DNA of 64,000 nt, from positions 3,410,001 through 3,474,000 of the forward strand of contig NZ_CP172346.1 of the NCBI RefSeq assembly GCF_044336245.1, written 5' to 3'. Source of the stretch: Schlesneria sphaerica. GTDB taxonomy: Bacteria > Planctomycetota > Planctomycetia > Planctomycetales > Planctomycetaceae. The translations under genes and the position numbers were made by a program. This document shows, in pieces, positions 33,271 through 45,186 of the stretch; positions within the stretch are counted from its first letter, which is position 1, and every line of letters begins with the position of its first letter. The notes under the pieces are model-generated. The model was not told the origin of the DNA, made no database searches, and was given only the letters and a program-made list of their open reading frames with translations.

Positions 33271-34521
33271 TTGATCGTCGAAATGGAGAAGGCTCCAATC
33301 CGGTTTGAAGATTTGGGACTCAGTCAGGACTCCCTGTTCTCGATTAAGAGAGCAGGTTTCACATTGCCGAGTGCCATTCAGGCCGCATTTATCCCCGTCG
33401 CAATTTCCGGTGTTGACTGCATCGGTCAAGCCCGCACCGGCACTGGCAAAACGGCTTCGTTTGTTTTGCCGATTCTTGAACGGATCGATCTCGAAGATCC
33501 ACGCACCCAGGCACTCGTCCTGACCCCGACTCGTGAACTCAGCCAGCAAGTCGCTGACGAAGTGGAGCGTCTGGCGTACAAGTGCAAAGTCACAACCGCC
33601 TGCTGTGTCGGAGGCCGCCCCATCCACCAGCAGATTCGCCGGTTGCAGGATGGTTCCCAGATTGTGATCGGAACCCCGGGGCGGGTCATTGATCTGATGG
33701 GTCGTCATATTCTGAAGACGGATGACCTGAGTATCGTCGTGATGGATGAAGCGGACCGGATGCTGGATATCGGCTTCCGTCCTGACATCGAGAAGATTTT
33801 GCGACAATGTCCCGAAGAGCGCCAGACGCTGCTTCTGTCTGCGACGCTGCCTCCCCCGGTCGAACGACTGGCTCGCCGCTACATGCGCGAACCAGAACGG
33901 ATTGACGTATCAGCGACCAACATTTCGCACGGAACGATCGACCAGTATTACATCACCGTCGATCATCACCGAAAGTTCGGCACGCTTGTCCGCCTGCTGC
34001 TGCAGGAACGCCCCCAGCAAGCGATCGTTTTCACCAGAACCAAGCGGGGCGCAGAAGAAGTCCATCGGCGTTTTGCAGGCAAGCTGAACAAGATGGCCTT
34101 TATTCACGGCGACCTGGCACAAAGCGCTCGTGACCGCGTGATGAAGCAGTTCCGCAAAGGAGAAATCCGCCTGCTGATCGCCACCGACGTGATGGGGCGC
34201 GGGATCGACGTGAGCGGGATCTCGCACATTGTTAATTACGATATCCCACAGGATTGTGATGACTACGTCCACCGCGTGGGACGTACGGGCCGGCTTTCCT
34301 CCACCGAAGGAAGCGGCGCGGCGATCACCTTCGTCGCGCCCGATGAAGGTCAGCAGTTGACGAACATCGAAATCCGGATTAATCAGCTTCTCAGTGCATA
34401 CCCACTGACCGGAATTGACCCTGTCGAATCCCGACGTGTGATCAAGCACGTGGATGAAATGCCACCTCCGATCTCACGCTCGCATGAAGTCGATGAAGAC
34501 GACTTCTGGTCCATCGCCTGA
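33271..34521 (+). CDS. DEAD-box RNA helicase
   Basis: 416 residues. AAAGGA at 33256-33261 sits nine bases before the TTG at 33271, which I take as start; the ATG at 33283 and the TTG at 33247 are alternatives. All helicase motifs are present: Q-motif (FEDLGLSQ through LPSAIQAAFIP), Walker A ARTGTGKT, PTRELSQQ, TPGRVIDLM, DEAD itself in VVMDEADRMLDIGF, SAT in LLLSATLP, then VFTRTKRGAEEVHRRF, ATDVMGRGIDV and HRVGRTGR. It unwinds short RNA duplexes using ATP, for ribosome assembly, mRNA decay or cold adaptation. The C-terminus is short, without the basic tail of CsdA/DeaD, so it resembles RhlE/RhlB-sized enzymes. Confidence 0.95.
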   Translation: MIVEMEKAPIRFEDLGLSQDSLFSIKRAGFTLPSAIQAAFIPVAISGVDCIGQARTGTGKTASFVLPILERIDLEDPRTQALVLTPTRELSQQVADEVERLAYKCKVTTACCVGGRPIHQQIRRLQDGSQIVIGTPGRVIDLMGRHILKTDDLSIVVMDEADRMLDIGFRPDIEKILRQCPEERQTLLLSATLPPPVERLARRYMREPERIDVSATNISHGTIDQYYITVDHHRKFGTLVRLLLQERPQQAIVFTRTKRGAEEVHRRFAGKLNKMAFIHGDLAQSARDRVMKQFRKGEIRLLIATDVMGRGIDVSGISHIVNYDIPQDCDDYVHRVGRTGRLSSTEGSGAAITFVAPDEGQQLTNIEIRINQLLSAYPLTGIDPVESRRVIKHVDEMPPPISRSHEVDEDDFWSIA

Positions 34522-34545
34522 AAGAAGGCCACTCGGAATGAAGTC

Positions 34546-34572
34546 GACTCTCTCCCGTTAAAGAAGAGAGTC
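34546..34572 (+). terminator. Hairpin after the DEAD-box gene
   Basis: GACTCTCT (34546-34553) pairs with AGAGAGTC (34565-34572) around 11 bases, 24 bases after the helicase stop. Partial pairing continues outside the stem. There is no T-run, so it may be a stabilising 3' structure. Confidence 0.45.
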
Positions 34573-34686
34573 AGCTTCGCGAGTATTCCCATCCGCCGGG
34601 ACCTGACACTGAGCGGACGATCGTTCGCTCCGACATCGCAGCGGCAATTGACCTTTCACGTCGACGCGAACGCCTCTATCAAAAAA

Positions 34687-34713
34687 GGGGAAGTTCCTGA
34701 TCGGAACCTCCCC
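34687..34713. terminator. Bidirectional terminator between helicase and PhyH gene
   Basis: GGGGAAGTTCC (34687-34697) pairs with GGAACCTCCCC (34703-34713), 10 of 11 pairs around TGATC. An A-run (34681-34686) lies on the left and CACTCTTTT on the right, so it can terminate from either strand. Confidence 0.75.
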
Positions 34714-34816
34714 CACTCTTTTCAGCTCGATCCTGAAATCCTCAGCCGCCCTGTTCTCGCGTTACGACGGGCCCTCGTTTGAGGCCAGTTCGATTCGCCT
34801 GTCGAGAAGCGGACGA

Positions 34817-35662
34817 TCACTCGTTTTCAGGACGAGGACGGTTCAGCCAGTGGCCTGTTGGATCCGATCCGCTGACCCAGACACCTTTCTGATTCCAGCC
34901 GAGATAGGCATGCACATCCGCGGGAGCGTAACGCAGGGTCAGACCGCACCGACGGCGATCCGAATCGTTTGCCTCTGAGCCATGCAGCAACAGATCGGAG
35001 TGCAGCGAGATTTCCCCCGCCTTCAGACAGTCATCGACGAAGTGACCGTACTGCTCCACATTTTCGATCGTCTGATTAAGGACGTTGTGCTCGGCGGGAT
35101 CACTCGGCCGGAACGTCATTGCGCCGTGATGATGGGACCCGGACACAAACCGCATGCACGCATTCTCAACGTCGGCATCGTCAATCGCCAGCCAGACGGT
35201 GACCGCCTTCGAGGGTGTGAGGGGCCAATAGCTCGAGTCCTGATGCCAGGCGACCTTCTTTCCGTCGTGAGGCATTTTACAAAAGAAGTGCGAACCCCAG
35301 CCGACGACATTTTCACCCAGCAGGTCGCGCACACAGGCAACGATTTTCGCATTGGTGACAATGTCCCAGACACGGCCATACTTCAAGTGGGCCGAACTGA
35401 TCGAGTAGCTATCCCCCCCCTCCGCGACAACTTTGGCCAGCAGCGCATCGAAGTACGCGCGAAGACTCTTAATTTCTTCGTCGCTGTAGACACGAATCCC
35501 CTTCACGTACCCCTCACGATTGAATTGCTCAATCTGCTCGCTCGTCAAAACCCGGGGCTGGGGATTTGCGACCGGATGAAAACTCAGGTCACGCGGGATT
35601 GCGGACAGGTCAGTAGGGTCGAGGACAGCTTTGAATTCAGTCGGCGCGTTAGTCTGAGCCAT
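34817..35662 (-). CDS. Phytanoyl-CoA dioxygenase (PhyH) family protein
   Basis: 281 residues from the ATG at 35662. It belongs to the Fe(II)/2-oxoglutarate-dependent oxygenases. The metal triad is visible: His140 and Asp142 in WHQDSSYWPL, and the distal His227 in HSDLLLHGSEAN. The likely 2-oxoglutarate-binding Arg lies in DRRRCGLTLRY. N-terminal LTSEQIEQFNREGYV is the usual opening of the family. Planctomycetes encode many such proteins, and the hydroxylated substrate is unknown. It stands alone on the minus strand between the helicase and aconitase genes. Confidence 0.88.
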   Translation of the reverse strand: MAQTNAPTEFKAVLDPTDLSAIPRDLSFHPVANPQPRVLTSEQIEQFNREGYVKGIRVYSDEEIKSLRAYFDALLAKVVAEGGDSYSISSAHLKYGRVWDIVTNAKIVACVRDLLGENVVGWGSHFFCKMPHDGKKVAWHQDSSYWPLTPSKAVTVWLAIDDADVENACMRFVSGSHHHGAMTFRPSDPAEHNVLNQTIENVEQYGHFVDDCLKAGEISLHSDLLLHGSEANDSDRRRCGLTLRYAPADVHAYLGWNQKGVWVSGSDPTGHWLNRPRPENE

Positions 35663-35852
35663 AAGGACAATTCCTCGAGAAAGTGAACGTTCAGCGATAG
35701 ACGATCCGTTGCAGGTACATTGAAAATCGCGCCCGACTTGCAGCAGGGACGATCATGACAGTGGAATCATTGGCAGCATACAGTCGCAGTCAACCCATTG
35801 AAATGTCGAGGCTCGACCCCCACAAAGACACGATTCCAGAGTTAACATAAAA

Positions 35853-35892
35853 TCACGCACGCTCCAGAACGTGAGTTCCAAAGCGTGCGTGA
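35853..35892 (-). terminator. Intrinsic terminator of acnA
   Basis: TCACGCACGCT (35853-35863) pairs perfectly over 11 bases with AGCGTGCGTGA (35882-35892). On the minus strand the stem is followed directly by TTTTATG. It lies 25 bases after the aconitase stop codon. Confidence 0.85.
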
Positions 35893-35916
35893 GGTTGCTT
35901 TCGACAAGAGTCGGGA

Positions 35917-38583
<2,667 letters not shown>

Positions 38584-39165
38584 ATCTGATTTCCTTGCCC
38601 GTAAATCCAAGAAAGTGCTTTCGAGAGCAAAACTCACGCGGCTGATCGCCGCGATTCAATATTCAATTGGGGGTCCTGTTTCTTCTGCGGCAAAGCCGCA
38701 AAAACCCCTGAATTTTCAAGATTTGTTCACCCCGAAGATCGTATCACGCGGCGAAAACGTTGGAAAGCAACGGTTAGATCAGTAATACCCGAAAACTCCC
38801 TTCTCTCCCGGAATCAATCACTTCCGTCCGCTCCGTGAGCCTCGATGACCGGGCCCAATTCTGCTTTGATGATGTCACTCCCCCGCACGACGGGGGAAAC
38901 ATCGAGTGAACGAAAACCTGTTTTCGGCTTTGCTCGACCTCTTTCCCAAGCCTGATTGCGCGCGATCATTGAACAGCCCGTTTTGGCGACACGACGCGCG
39001 CCCGCACTGAACCGAATTGGAGATCGGCACAACGTGTCGAAATTTAAATCGGATTCGCGATCGGGCCGACAATTTCCCGTTTTTTCGTCAGAAAATAACC
39101 CAATGATGAATTTCGACTTAGGCGGCCTGTCGGGGGCTGTCAATAGCGATTCCGAATCCAGACTA
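38584..39165. other. Gene-free divergent stretch between acnA and nrdJ
   Basis: About 580 bases before the nrdJ promoter. No coding region, tRNA or riboswitch is recognised. In particular I looked for the conserved B12-box and GCCACTG elements of a cobalamin riboswitch, expected before a B12-dependent enzyme, and did not find them. Confidence 0.45.
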
Positions 39166-39194
39166 TTGACTTTCCGACCCCCGATTTTTATTGT
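39166..39194 (+). promoter_or_regulatory. Sigma-70-type promoter of nrdJ
   Basis: TTGACT (39166-39171), a 17-base spacer, then TATTGT (39189-39194): five of six and four of six matches to the -35 and -10 boxes with optimal spacing. Transcription would start near 39201, giving a leader of about 170 bases before nrdJ. Confidence 0.6.
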
Positions 39195-39370
39195 GGCCCT
39201 GCCGCGTCTGCACCCATATGTAGCGTGAAATTCACTTCTGAACCGCTACTGGTTGTGCCGCCCGCAGGTGATGCAAGCACCTTCGTTTTCGAGTTCCTCA
39301 ACGTCTTTCTGTATGCCTTCTGCCGGGCTGTGGCAGTTATTTATCTCCCAGGATTTCATAAGGAGTGTGC

Positions 39371-42300
39371 ATGATGCACCAGTTGAATTCGTCCGGCCCT
39401 GCAATGGCCGCTCCGACTGTTCCCAACGGTGCCTCTTTTCCGGGACGTCCCCTCCCAGAAATTCGGGCGATGTCAGTTCAGCCTCGGTTTTGTCCTCCCG
39501 ATACCGATCCGTTTTCCACTGTGGAGTGGGATTACAGAACGGCAGCGATTAAGGACGAAAACGGCAAGGTCTTGTTCGAGCAGACCAATTGCGAAATCCC
39601 CGCATCCTGGTCACCGCTCGCCACCAATGTGGTCGTCTCGAAGTACTTCTACGGTGAGCACGGCACGCCCGAGCGTGAAACCAGTGTGAAGCAAGTTATC
39701 CACCGCGTGGCACGCACGATCGCCGACTGGGGGATCAGCGGTGGTTATTTCGCCAGTCGTGAAGATGGCGAGAACTTCTATCGCGAACTCGCCTGGCTCT
39801 GCCTGCACCAGTACGGTTCGTTCAATTCACCCGTCTGGTTCAATGTCGGACTCTTCCACCAGTACGGCGTGAAGGGAGCCAGGGGGAACTACCACTTCAA
39901 CCCGGCTACGCAAGTGGTTGAGCGGCCAGCGACGTCGTACGAACTGCCTCAGGCTTCCGCCTGCTTCATCCAGGCTGTCGACGACAACATGGAAGACATC
40001 ATGCGGCTGGCAACCAGCGAAGCGATGCTCTTCAAATTCGGTTCGGGAACAGGGACCGACCTTTCGACCATTCGCAGCTCGAAAGAAAAGCTCTCTGGCG
40101 GCGGGACTCCTTCCGGCCCGCTTTCATTCATGCGAGTGTATGACCAGATCGCCGCTGTCGTGAAGTCGGGCGGTAAGACCCGGCGGGCTGCCAAGATGCA
40201 GTCACTCAAGGACTGGCACCCCGACATTCTGGACTTTATCCAGTGCAAGAAGCGGGAAGAGAAGAAGGCTCGCGTCCTGATCGATAGCGGTGAGTACGAC
40301 GCCAACTTCAACGGCGAAGCCTACTCGTCGATCATGTTTCAGAACGCCAATCTTTCTGTTCGCCTCAGCGACGAGTTCATGCGATCCGTCGAAGAAGGAA
40401 AGAAGTGGAAGACGCGCTGGGTCACCGACCAGACACAGTTCGGCCCCGAGTATGACGCCAAGTACATTCTACGGCAGATGGCCGAAGGGGCCTGGTCGTG
40501 CGGGGATCCGGGCGTCCAGTACGATACGACGATCAACAAGTGGCATACCTGCCCGAACTCTGGTCGTATCAATGCATCGAACCCCTGTTCAGAATACATG
40601 TTTCTGGACGACACGGCCTGTAACCTGTCGAGTCTTAACCTCCGCAAGTTCCAGCGACCCGAAGGGGAGTTCGACGTCGAACGGTTCCGCGCCGCCGCGT
40701 CGATCTTCATCACGGCCCAGGAAATTCTCGTCGATCACGCGAGCTACCCGACACCGGCCATCGCCAAAAACAGCCACCTCTACCGACCACTCGGTCTGGG
40801 CTACGCCAACCTGGGCAGCCTGCTGATGTCGATGGGGATTGCCTACGACAGCGATGCAGGTCGCGGAATCGCAGGAGCCCTCACTGCGTTGCTGACCGGC
40901 CAGGGATACCTGACTTCCAGCCGTATCGCTGGCTATCTTGGTCCCTTCGCAGGCTACAAAGAGAACGCCGAACCGATGTTGCGGGTCATGCGGATGCACC
41001 GTGATTCGGTCGACCGCATCGACTCGTCCTGCCCTGAATACCTGCGGAACGCCGCCGGTAAAGTCTGGGACGAATGCGTTGATTCAGGTCGTCAGTTCGG
41101 TTACCGAAACGCTCAGGCGACAGTGCTCGCACCGACCGGTACCATCGCTTTCATGATGGACTGCGATACCACGGGGATCGAACCCGATATCGCACTGGTC
41201 AAGTACAAGCAACTGGCGGGGGGCGGCATGATGAAGATCGTCAACCGCACTGTTCCGCTCGCCCTGAAGACGCTCGGCTACGACAGCCTTGAGATCGATC
41301 GGATCATTAAGCACATAGAAGAGTCCGAAACGATCGAAGGTGCGGCGGATCTGAAGCCCGAGCACGTCAATGTCTTCGACTGTGCCTTTAAGGCCAACAA
41401 CGGAACCCGAACGATCCACTGGAAGGCACACATCACCATGATGGCCGCCGCCCAGCCGTTCCTGTCAGGTGCGATCTCCAAAACGGTGAACATGCCTGCG
41501 GACAGTACCGTCGAGGACATCGAGAAGGCCTACTTCGAAGGCTGGCGACTCGGCCTGAAGGCTCTGGCCATCTATCGCGATGGCTCAAAGCAAAGCCAGC
41601 CATTGTCGACGACCAAAGAAGGGGATCGCAAGAAGGGGGGATCCAACGGCGATCGCCCTGCACGACGACGCCTTCCCGCGACGCGACATTCCCTGACTCA
41701 CAAGTTCAGCGTGGGTGGGCACGAAGGATACATTACGGTAGGGCTGTTCGAGGACGGCACTCCGGGCGAACTGTTCATCAGCATGGCCAAAGAGGGAAGC
41801 ACGATCGGCGGACTCATGGACGTCATCGGAACCGAAACCTCGATGGGTCTGCAGTACGGGGTTCCGCTCGAGGTGCTGGTCGAAAAGTTCTCTCACTCGC
41901 GGTTTGAACCAAGCGGCTGGACACCCAACCCGGACATTCCCAACGCCAAGAGTGTGGTCGACTACATCTTCCGGTGGCTGGGCATCCAGTTCCTGCCTGG
42001 CTTCCGGGAGGCCAACGTCCCGAAACGGGCTGAATCCAATGGGCTCGACGATGGTGAGGAGACCTCGGAAAGTCATCGTTCGGCCGAAGTTGCTGTAAGC
42101 AAGGCACAGCCTGCAACTTCGGCCACGGCGACAAAAGGTCAGGTGAATGGAAACCATTCCACCCGACCCCAGACCGGGTCGAACTCAAATGGCCAGACCA
42201 ATGGCCATGTCGCGAATGGTCACGCCAGTGGCAATGGCAAGACGCCAACAGCCGTGCTGCAGAGAATGGCATCACCTGTGGTGATCGCTCCTGCTGCAGC

Positions 42301-42451
42301 ATCCAGTGGAGAATCCGTATCGAATCGCAATCAGCAATTTGCAAAATTCCAGTCGGATGCCCCCAGTTGCAGTAACTGTGGTGCCATCACGGTGCGAAAT
42401 GGAAATTGCTATCTCTGCCATAACTGTGGAACCAGCCACGGATGCAGTTGA
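39371..42451 (+). CDS. nrdJ: Adenosylcobalamin-dependent (class II) ribonucleotide reductase
   Basis: 1026 residues. AAGGAG at 39360-39365 sits five bases before the ATG at 39371 (a second ATG follows at once). It reduces ribonucleotides to deoxyribonucleotides using B12, without oxygen. Seen are the catalytic NPCSE motif (about residue 404, NPCSEYMFLDDTACNLSSLNL region), the glycyl-free barrel, ATVLAPTGTIAFMMDCDTTGIEPD, and the C-terminal Cys pairs CSNCGAITVRNGNCYLCHNC, a zinc-ribbon-like end used for thiol transfer. Between about 890 and 990 is a Asn/Gly/Ser/Thr-rich linker, likely flexible. No class I or III enzyme is in the window. A perfect terminator follows at 42612. Confidence 0.95.
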   Translation: MMHQLNSSGPAMAAPTVPNGASFPGRPLPEIRAMSVQPRFCPPDTDPFSTVEWDYRTAAIKDENGKVLFEQTNCEIPASWSPLATNVVVSKYFYGEHGTPERETSVKQVIHRVARTIADWGISGGYFASREDGENFYRELAWLCLHQYGSFNSPVWFNVGLFHQYGVKGARGNYHFNPATQVVERPATSYELPQASACFIQAVDDNMEDIMRLATSEAMLFKFGSGTGTDLSTIRSSKEKLSGGGTPSGPLSFMRVYDQIAAVVKSGGKTRRAAKMQSLKDWHPDILDFIQCKKREEKKARVLIDSGEYDANFNGEAYSSIMFQNANLSVRLSDEFMRSVEEGKKWKTRWVTDQTQFGPEYDAKYILRQMAEGAWSCGDPGVQYDTTINKWHTCPNSGRINASNPCSEYMFLDDTACNLSSLNLRKFQRPEGEFDVERFRAAASIFITAQEILVDHASYPTPAIAKNSHLYRPLGLGYANLGSLLMSMGIAYDSDAGRGIAGALTALLTGQGYLTSSRIAGYLGPFAGYKENAEPMLRVMRMHRDSVDRIDSSCPEYLRNAAGKVWDECVDSGRQFGYRNAQATVLAPTGTIAFMMDCDTTGIEPDIALVKYKQLAGGGMMKIVNRTVPLALKTLGYDSLEIDRIIKHIEESETIEGAADLKPEHVNVFDCAFKANNGTRTIHWKAHITMMAAAQPFLSGAISKTVNMPADSTVEDIEKAYFEGWRLGLKALAIYRDGSKQSQPLSTTKEGDRKKGGSNGDRPARRRLPATRHSLTHKFSVGGHEGYITVGLFEDGTPGELFISMAKEGSTIGGLMDVIGTETSMGLQYGVPLEVLVEKFSHSRFEPSGWTPNPDIPNAKSVVDYIFRWLGIQFLPGFREANVPKRAESNGLDDGEETSESHRSAEVAVSKAQPATSATATKGQVNGNHSTRPQTGSNSNGQTNGHVANGHASGNGKTPTAVLQRMASPVVIAPAAASSGESVSNRNQQFAKFQSDAPSCSNCGAITVRNGNCYLCHNCGTSHGCS

Positions 42452-42896
42452 TGTGGAAGTTGCAAAATCGCGCCCGATCTGCCAAGGTGATTGGACAAGA
42501 AGCTGAAACAGGGAGAGCCACTGATCATCTAAAGATGCTCGGCATCTAGCCCCTGAAGTCTTTCCGACCGCGCCGACGGCTGATGGATCGGTACATGACG
42601 CGGAACTCGGGACGCCCCGGTCCATTGGATATTGGACCGGGGCGTTTTCGTTTTTGACCGCGTCATTCCGGCTGCCGTTCGCTCCAAACCTGACCCTGCA
42701 AGGTTTTCTCACACCTGCCAAGCGGCGGTACATTCCTCTCATCACCTGCTCCAGCGCTTGAGGAATGGAACACCAAATGCATCCTCCTCTGGTTCCCCGA
42801 TCGGGCCCGTCCAGACCCGGAATGCGGAATCACTCCCCTCGCCAGCCTTCCCTTTCCGGGGATGCCTCAGGAAAATGGACGCCAAGGAGAATCAAT
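42452..42896. other. Gene-free stretch with nrdJ terminator
   Basis: About 445 bases between nrdJ and the next plus-strand gene. The first 150 bases show nothing. The terminator is at 42612-42645. The remainder (42660-42896) would hold the next promoter, but none is obvious. Confidence 0.4.
42612..42645 (+). terminator. Intrinsic terminator of nrdJ
   Basis: ACGCCCCGGTCCA (42612-42624) pairs perfectly over 13 bases with TGGACCGGGGCGT (42633-42645) around TTGGATAT, followed by TTTCGTTTTTG. It lies 160 bases after the nrdJ stop. Confidence 0.92.
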
Positions 42897-45056
42897 ATGC
42901 AGGCGCAAGCGACTCGTGGAATATGGGAACTCTTGTTCTGGATCTTCACAGGAAGTGGACTCTTCGGACTCCCCCCCGGTGAACGGGATGCCGCCCTGAT
43001 CAAAGCGGTCCCTCCCCAGACGGTCGCCTACTTCGAATGGGTTGCACGAGGCCCCGGAAAGCCGGGTGCAGCAGGCGTCGACGGATTTGCCGCCGACCCC
43101 GAAATCCAGCAGTTCTTCGAGCTTCTCGACACCGCACTCGCCAATCGGGCAGGGACTGCTGAGTTTGTCGAGGGGGACGAATCCGATCTGCTACCGGAAA
43201 TACGCTCTCTCTCCCCGCAGCTATTAAAGTTAATGACTGCTCATCCGGGCTGCGGTTTTGTGGGACTGGAGCCACCTCCGAACAACCCGAACCTCCCGCT
43301 GTTTGTAAGAATGCTCTCAGGCGTCCATGCGGGGGTCATTCTGAGCAGCGGGGACGACACCGAACAACTCTGGCAATCCCTCAATCAACTCTTGAGTACG
43401 CTGCCCGATTTTCAGTTCGATCCTAATTCCGCCACTCAAACCATCCCCATACCCATTCCCGGCTATACGCTGCTGGCGCATCGTGAGGGTTCGCATGTTC
43501 TGCTTGCCCTGGGAGACGGGACTCTTCCCCGCATTCTCGATGGCCTGGCGGGTCGGCAGCCAGGTCTCGACACGAACCCCCGCTTCCAGAAGTCGCTCGC
43601 ACGTGTCACCGTCCCCCGCCTTGCAACGGTCGGCTGGGTCGATGGGGCCGGAATCCTCAATGGTGTCATCACCGCCCTCGGCCCCGTCGGCACGTTAATG
43701 CGTCCACTTTTGAATATGACCGGAGTCGATGCCCTGGATCACATCGTCCAGACAACGGGCGTCGATCAGGACACGATGGTCCAGCGAACGTTCATCGCAA
43801 CAGGTGGGCGTACCGATGGAATCATGGTTCTGACAGCAGGCGAGGCCTTGAAGCCTCACCACTTCGCTCATGTCCCGGGCGATGCGGATCTGGTTCTGGC
43901 AACAAGCCTCAATCTGACTCGGGTTTTCCAGGAGTCGCGCCAAATTCTGTCGCGAGTTCAGCCGATCTCGGTGCGCGTGTTCGATGAAGCGGTGAAACAA
44001 CTCGAATCAGAACTGCAACTCAGGATTGTCGAAGACGTCCTTCCCGCCTTTGGCGATACAATCGTCGCGTTTGACTCACCCGCCGCCGGAGGAATGATCG
44101 CCACCAGTCTGGTTGTCAGTCTGGAGGTCAAGAATCCCCAAAAGGCTGCCGTGGTCTTCGATCGGCTGATGAATCTCATTGAGCAATCTCTCGTATCGGA
44201 CCACCCGGAGTATGACTACGGTACGACGGTCACGCTGCGTCAACAGACGTTCCTGGGCCAGACACTCTACTTCGTCAACACCGCCAACGGGGGATTTCGC
44301 GGCCGCGTATCGATCACGCCGACGTTCTGCCTGCTCGATCGACACCTGCTGTTCGCCGTCCATCCTCAGGCCATGAAGGCTCATTTGCGTCACACACAAT
44401 CGAAGCGGCCCGGGTTCGATCAGGAAATAGGTCGCAAGATCAATCTGCAGGCTGGCGAAACTCTCTCGTATGGTTATCTCAATGGCCCCCGTGCCAGCAG
44501 CACAATGAGTTCCCTATTGCCCTACCTGGGTGACGTGCTGCTCAGGCGACTTGAGATAGAGGGGGTCGTACTGGATGCATTCTCGCTTCCCTCCGCAGCA
44601 GCGATTGCACCCTATTTCGGTGATTCTACAGCGGTGATTACACGGCAACCGGATGGCCTGATGTTTGAATCGCACAATGCCCCCCCGGTGCAGGTTGGCT
44701 TGGCCCTGGTATCGGCGTACCGGTCATGGCACGCTCAAGAATTTGAAGTGCTGGGAGAACTACGGCGACGTGCCGCCGGTGCCGATGGAGCTGTGCTGGG
44801 ACCCGCAGAGGGTGAGGTGGTTCCCGCCGCAGCGGAGAAGAAGGTTGACGAAAAAGCCGCCAACAAACCTGCAGGTCGAGGATTGGGACCCATTTTCCTC
44901 AGAGCTCTCATCCCCGAAGGTCTTCAGCAGGCGATACCGCAGGATGCCCTGCGGGCTCTCGAAGAGGGCCCCACCCCTGAAATGATCCAGCGCCGCGAAG
45001 AAGCCCGACGAATGCGTGAAGAACGCCGGCAACGCCGTCAGCGGCCCGGCCCGTGA
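42897..45056 (+). CDS. Large exported or membrane-anchored protein of unknown function
   Basis: 719 residues. AAGGAG at 42884-42889, seven bases before the ATG at 42897, decides the start; the open frame from 42765 encodes a Pro-rich leader that is probably not translated. A short hydrophobic segment (about 8-22, GIWELLFWIFTGSGLFGL) suggests a signal or anchor. The body (about 40-620) is globular and recalls planctomycete DUF3352-like proteins: VAYFEWVARGPG, LAHREGSHVLLALGDGTLPRIL, VLATSLNLTRVFQES, FGDTIVAFDSP, NPQKAAVVFDRLM and VSITPTFCLLDRHLLFAVHP. The last 60 residues are a basic Arg/Glu-rich helix (EMIQRREEARRMREERRQ). I do not recognise a catalytic motif. Confidence 0.6.
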   Translation: MQAQATRGIWELLFWIFTGSGLFGLPPGERDAALIKAVPPQTVAYFEWVARGPGKPGAAGVDGFAADPEIQQFFELLDTALANRAGTAEFVEGDESDLLPEIRSLSPQLLKLMTAHPGCGFVGLEPPPNNPNLPLFVRMLSGVHAGVILSSGDDTEQLWQSLNQLLSTLPDFQFDPNSATQTIPIPIPGYTLLAHREGSHVLLALGDGTLPRILDGLAGRQPGLDTNPRFQKSLARVTVPRLATVGWVDGAGILNGVITALGPVGTLMRPLLNMTGVDALDHIVQTTGVDQDTMVQRTFIATGGRTDGIMVLTAGEALKPHHFAHVPGDADLVLATSLNLTRVFQESRQILSRVQPISVRVFDEAVKQLESELQLRIVEDVLPAFGDTIVAFDSPAAGGMIATSLVVSLEVKNPQKAAVVFDRLMNLIEQSLVSDHPEYDYGTTVTLRQQTFLGQTLYFVNTANGGFRGRVSITPTFCLLDRHLLFAVHPQAMKAHLRHTQSKRPGFDQEIGRKINLQAGETLSYGYLNGPRASSTMSSLLPYLGDVLLRRLEIEGVVLDAFSLPSAAAIAPYFGDSTAVITRQPDGLMFESHNAPPVQVGLALVSAYRSWHAQEFEVLGELRRRAAGADGAVLGPAEGEVVPAAAEKKVDEKAANKPAGRGLGPIFLRALIPEGLQQAIPQDALRALEEGPTPEMIQRREEARRMREERRQRRQRPGP

Positions 45057-45186
45057 CAATCGTGTTACTGACCGCGTCCTCCTTGCTTCCAGATGTGGTG
45101 ATGCATTCGCGTCTGGGGGCACGTCTTCAGATGTAGGCTCACACCAACGTGCCGGGTGCACGCCCGCAGAAGACTTTCCGTAAACG

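Noticed and set aside
39195..39370. Cobalamin riboswitch before nrdJ
   Set aside because: Expected from the B12 dependence of the enzyme, but the conserved B12 box and GCCACTG/GGGAAGG elements are not present.
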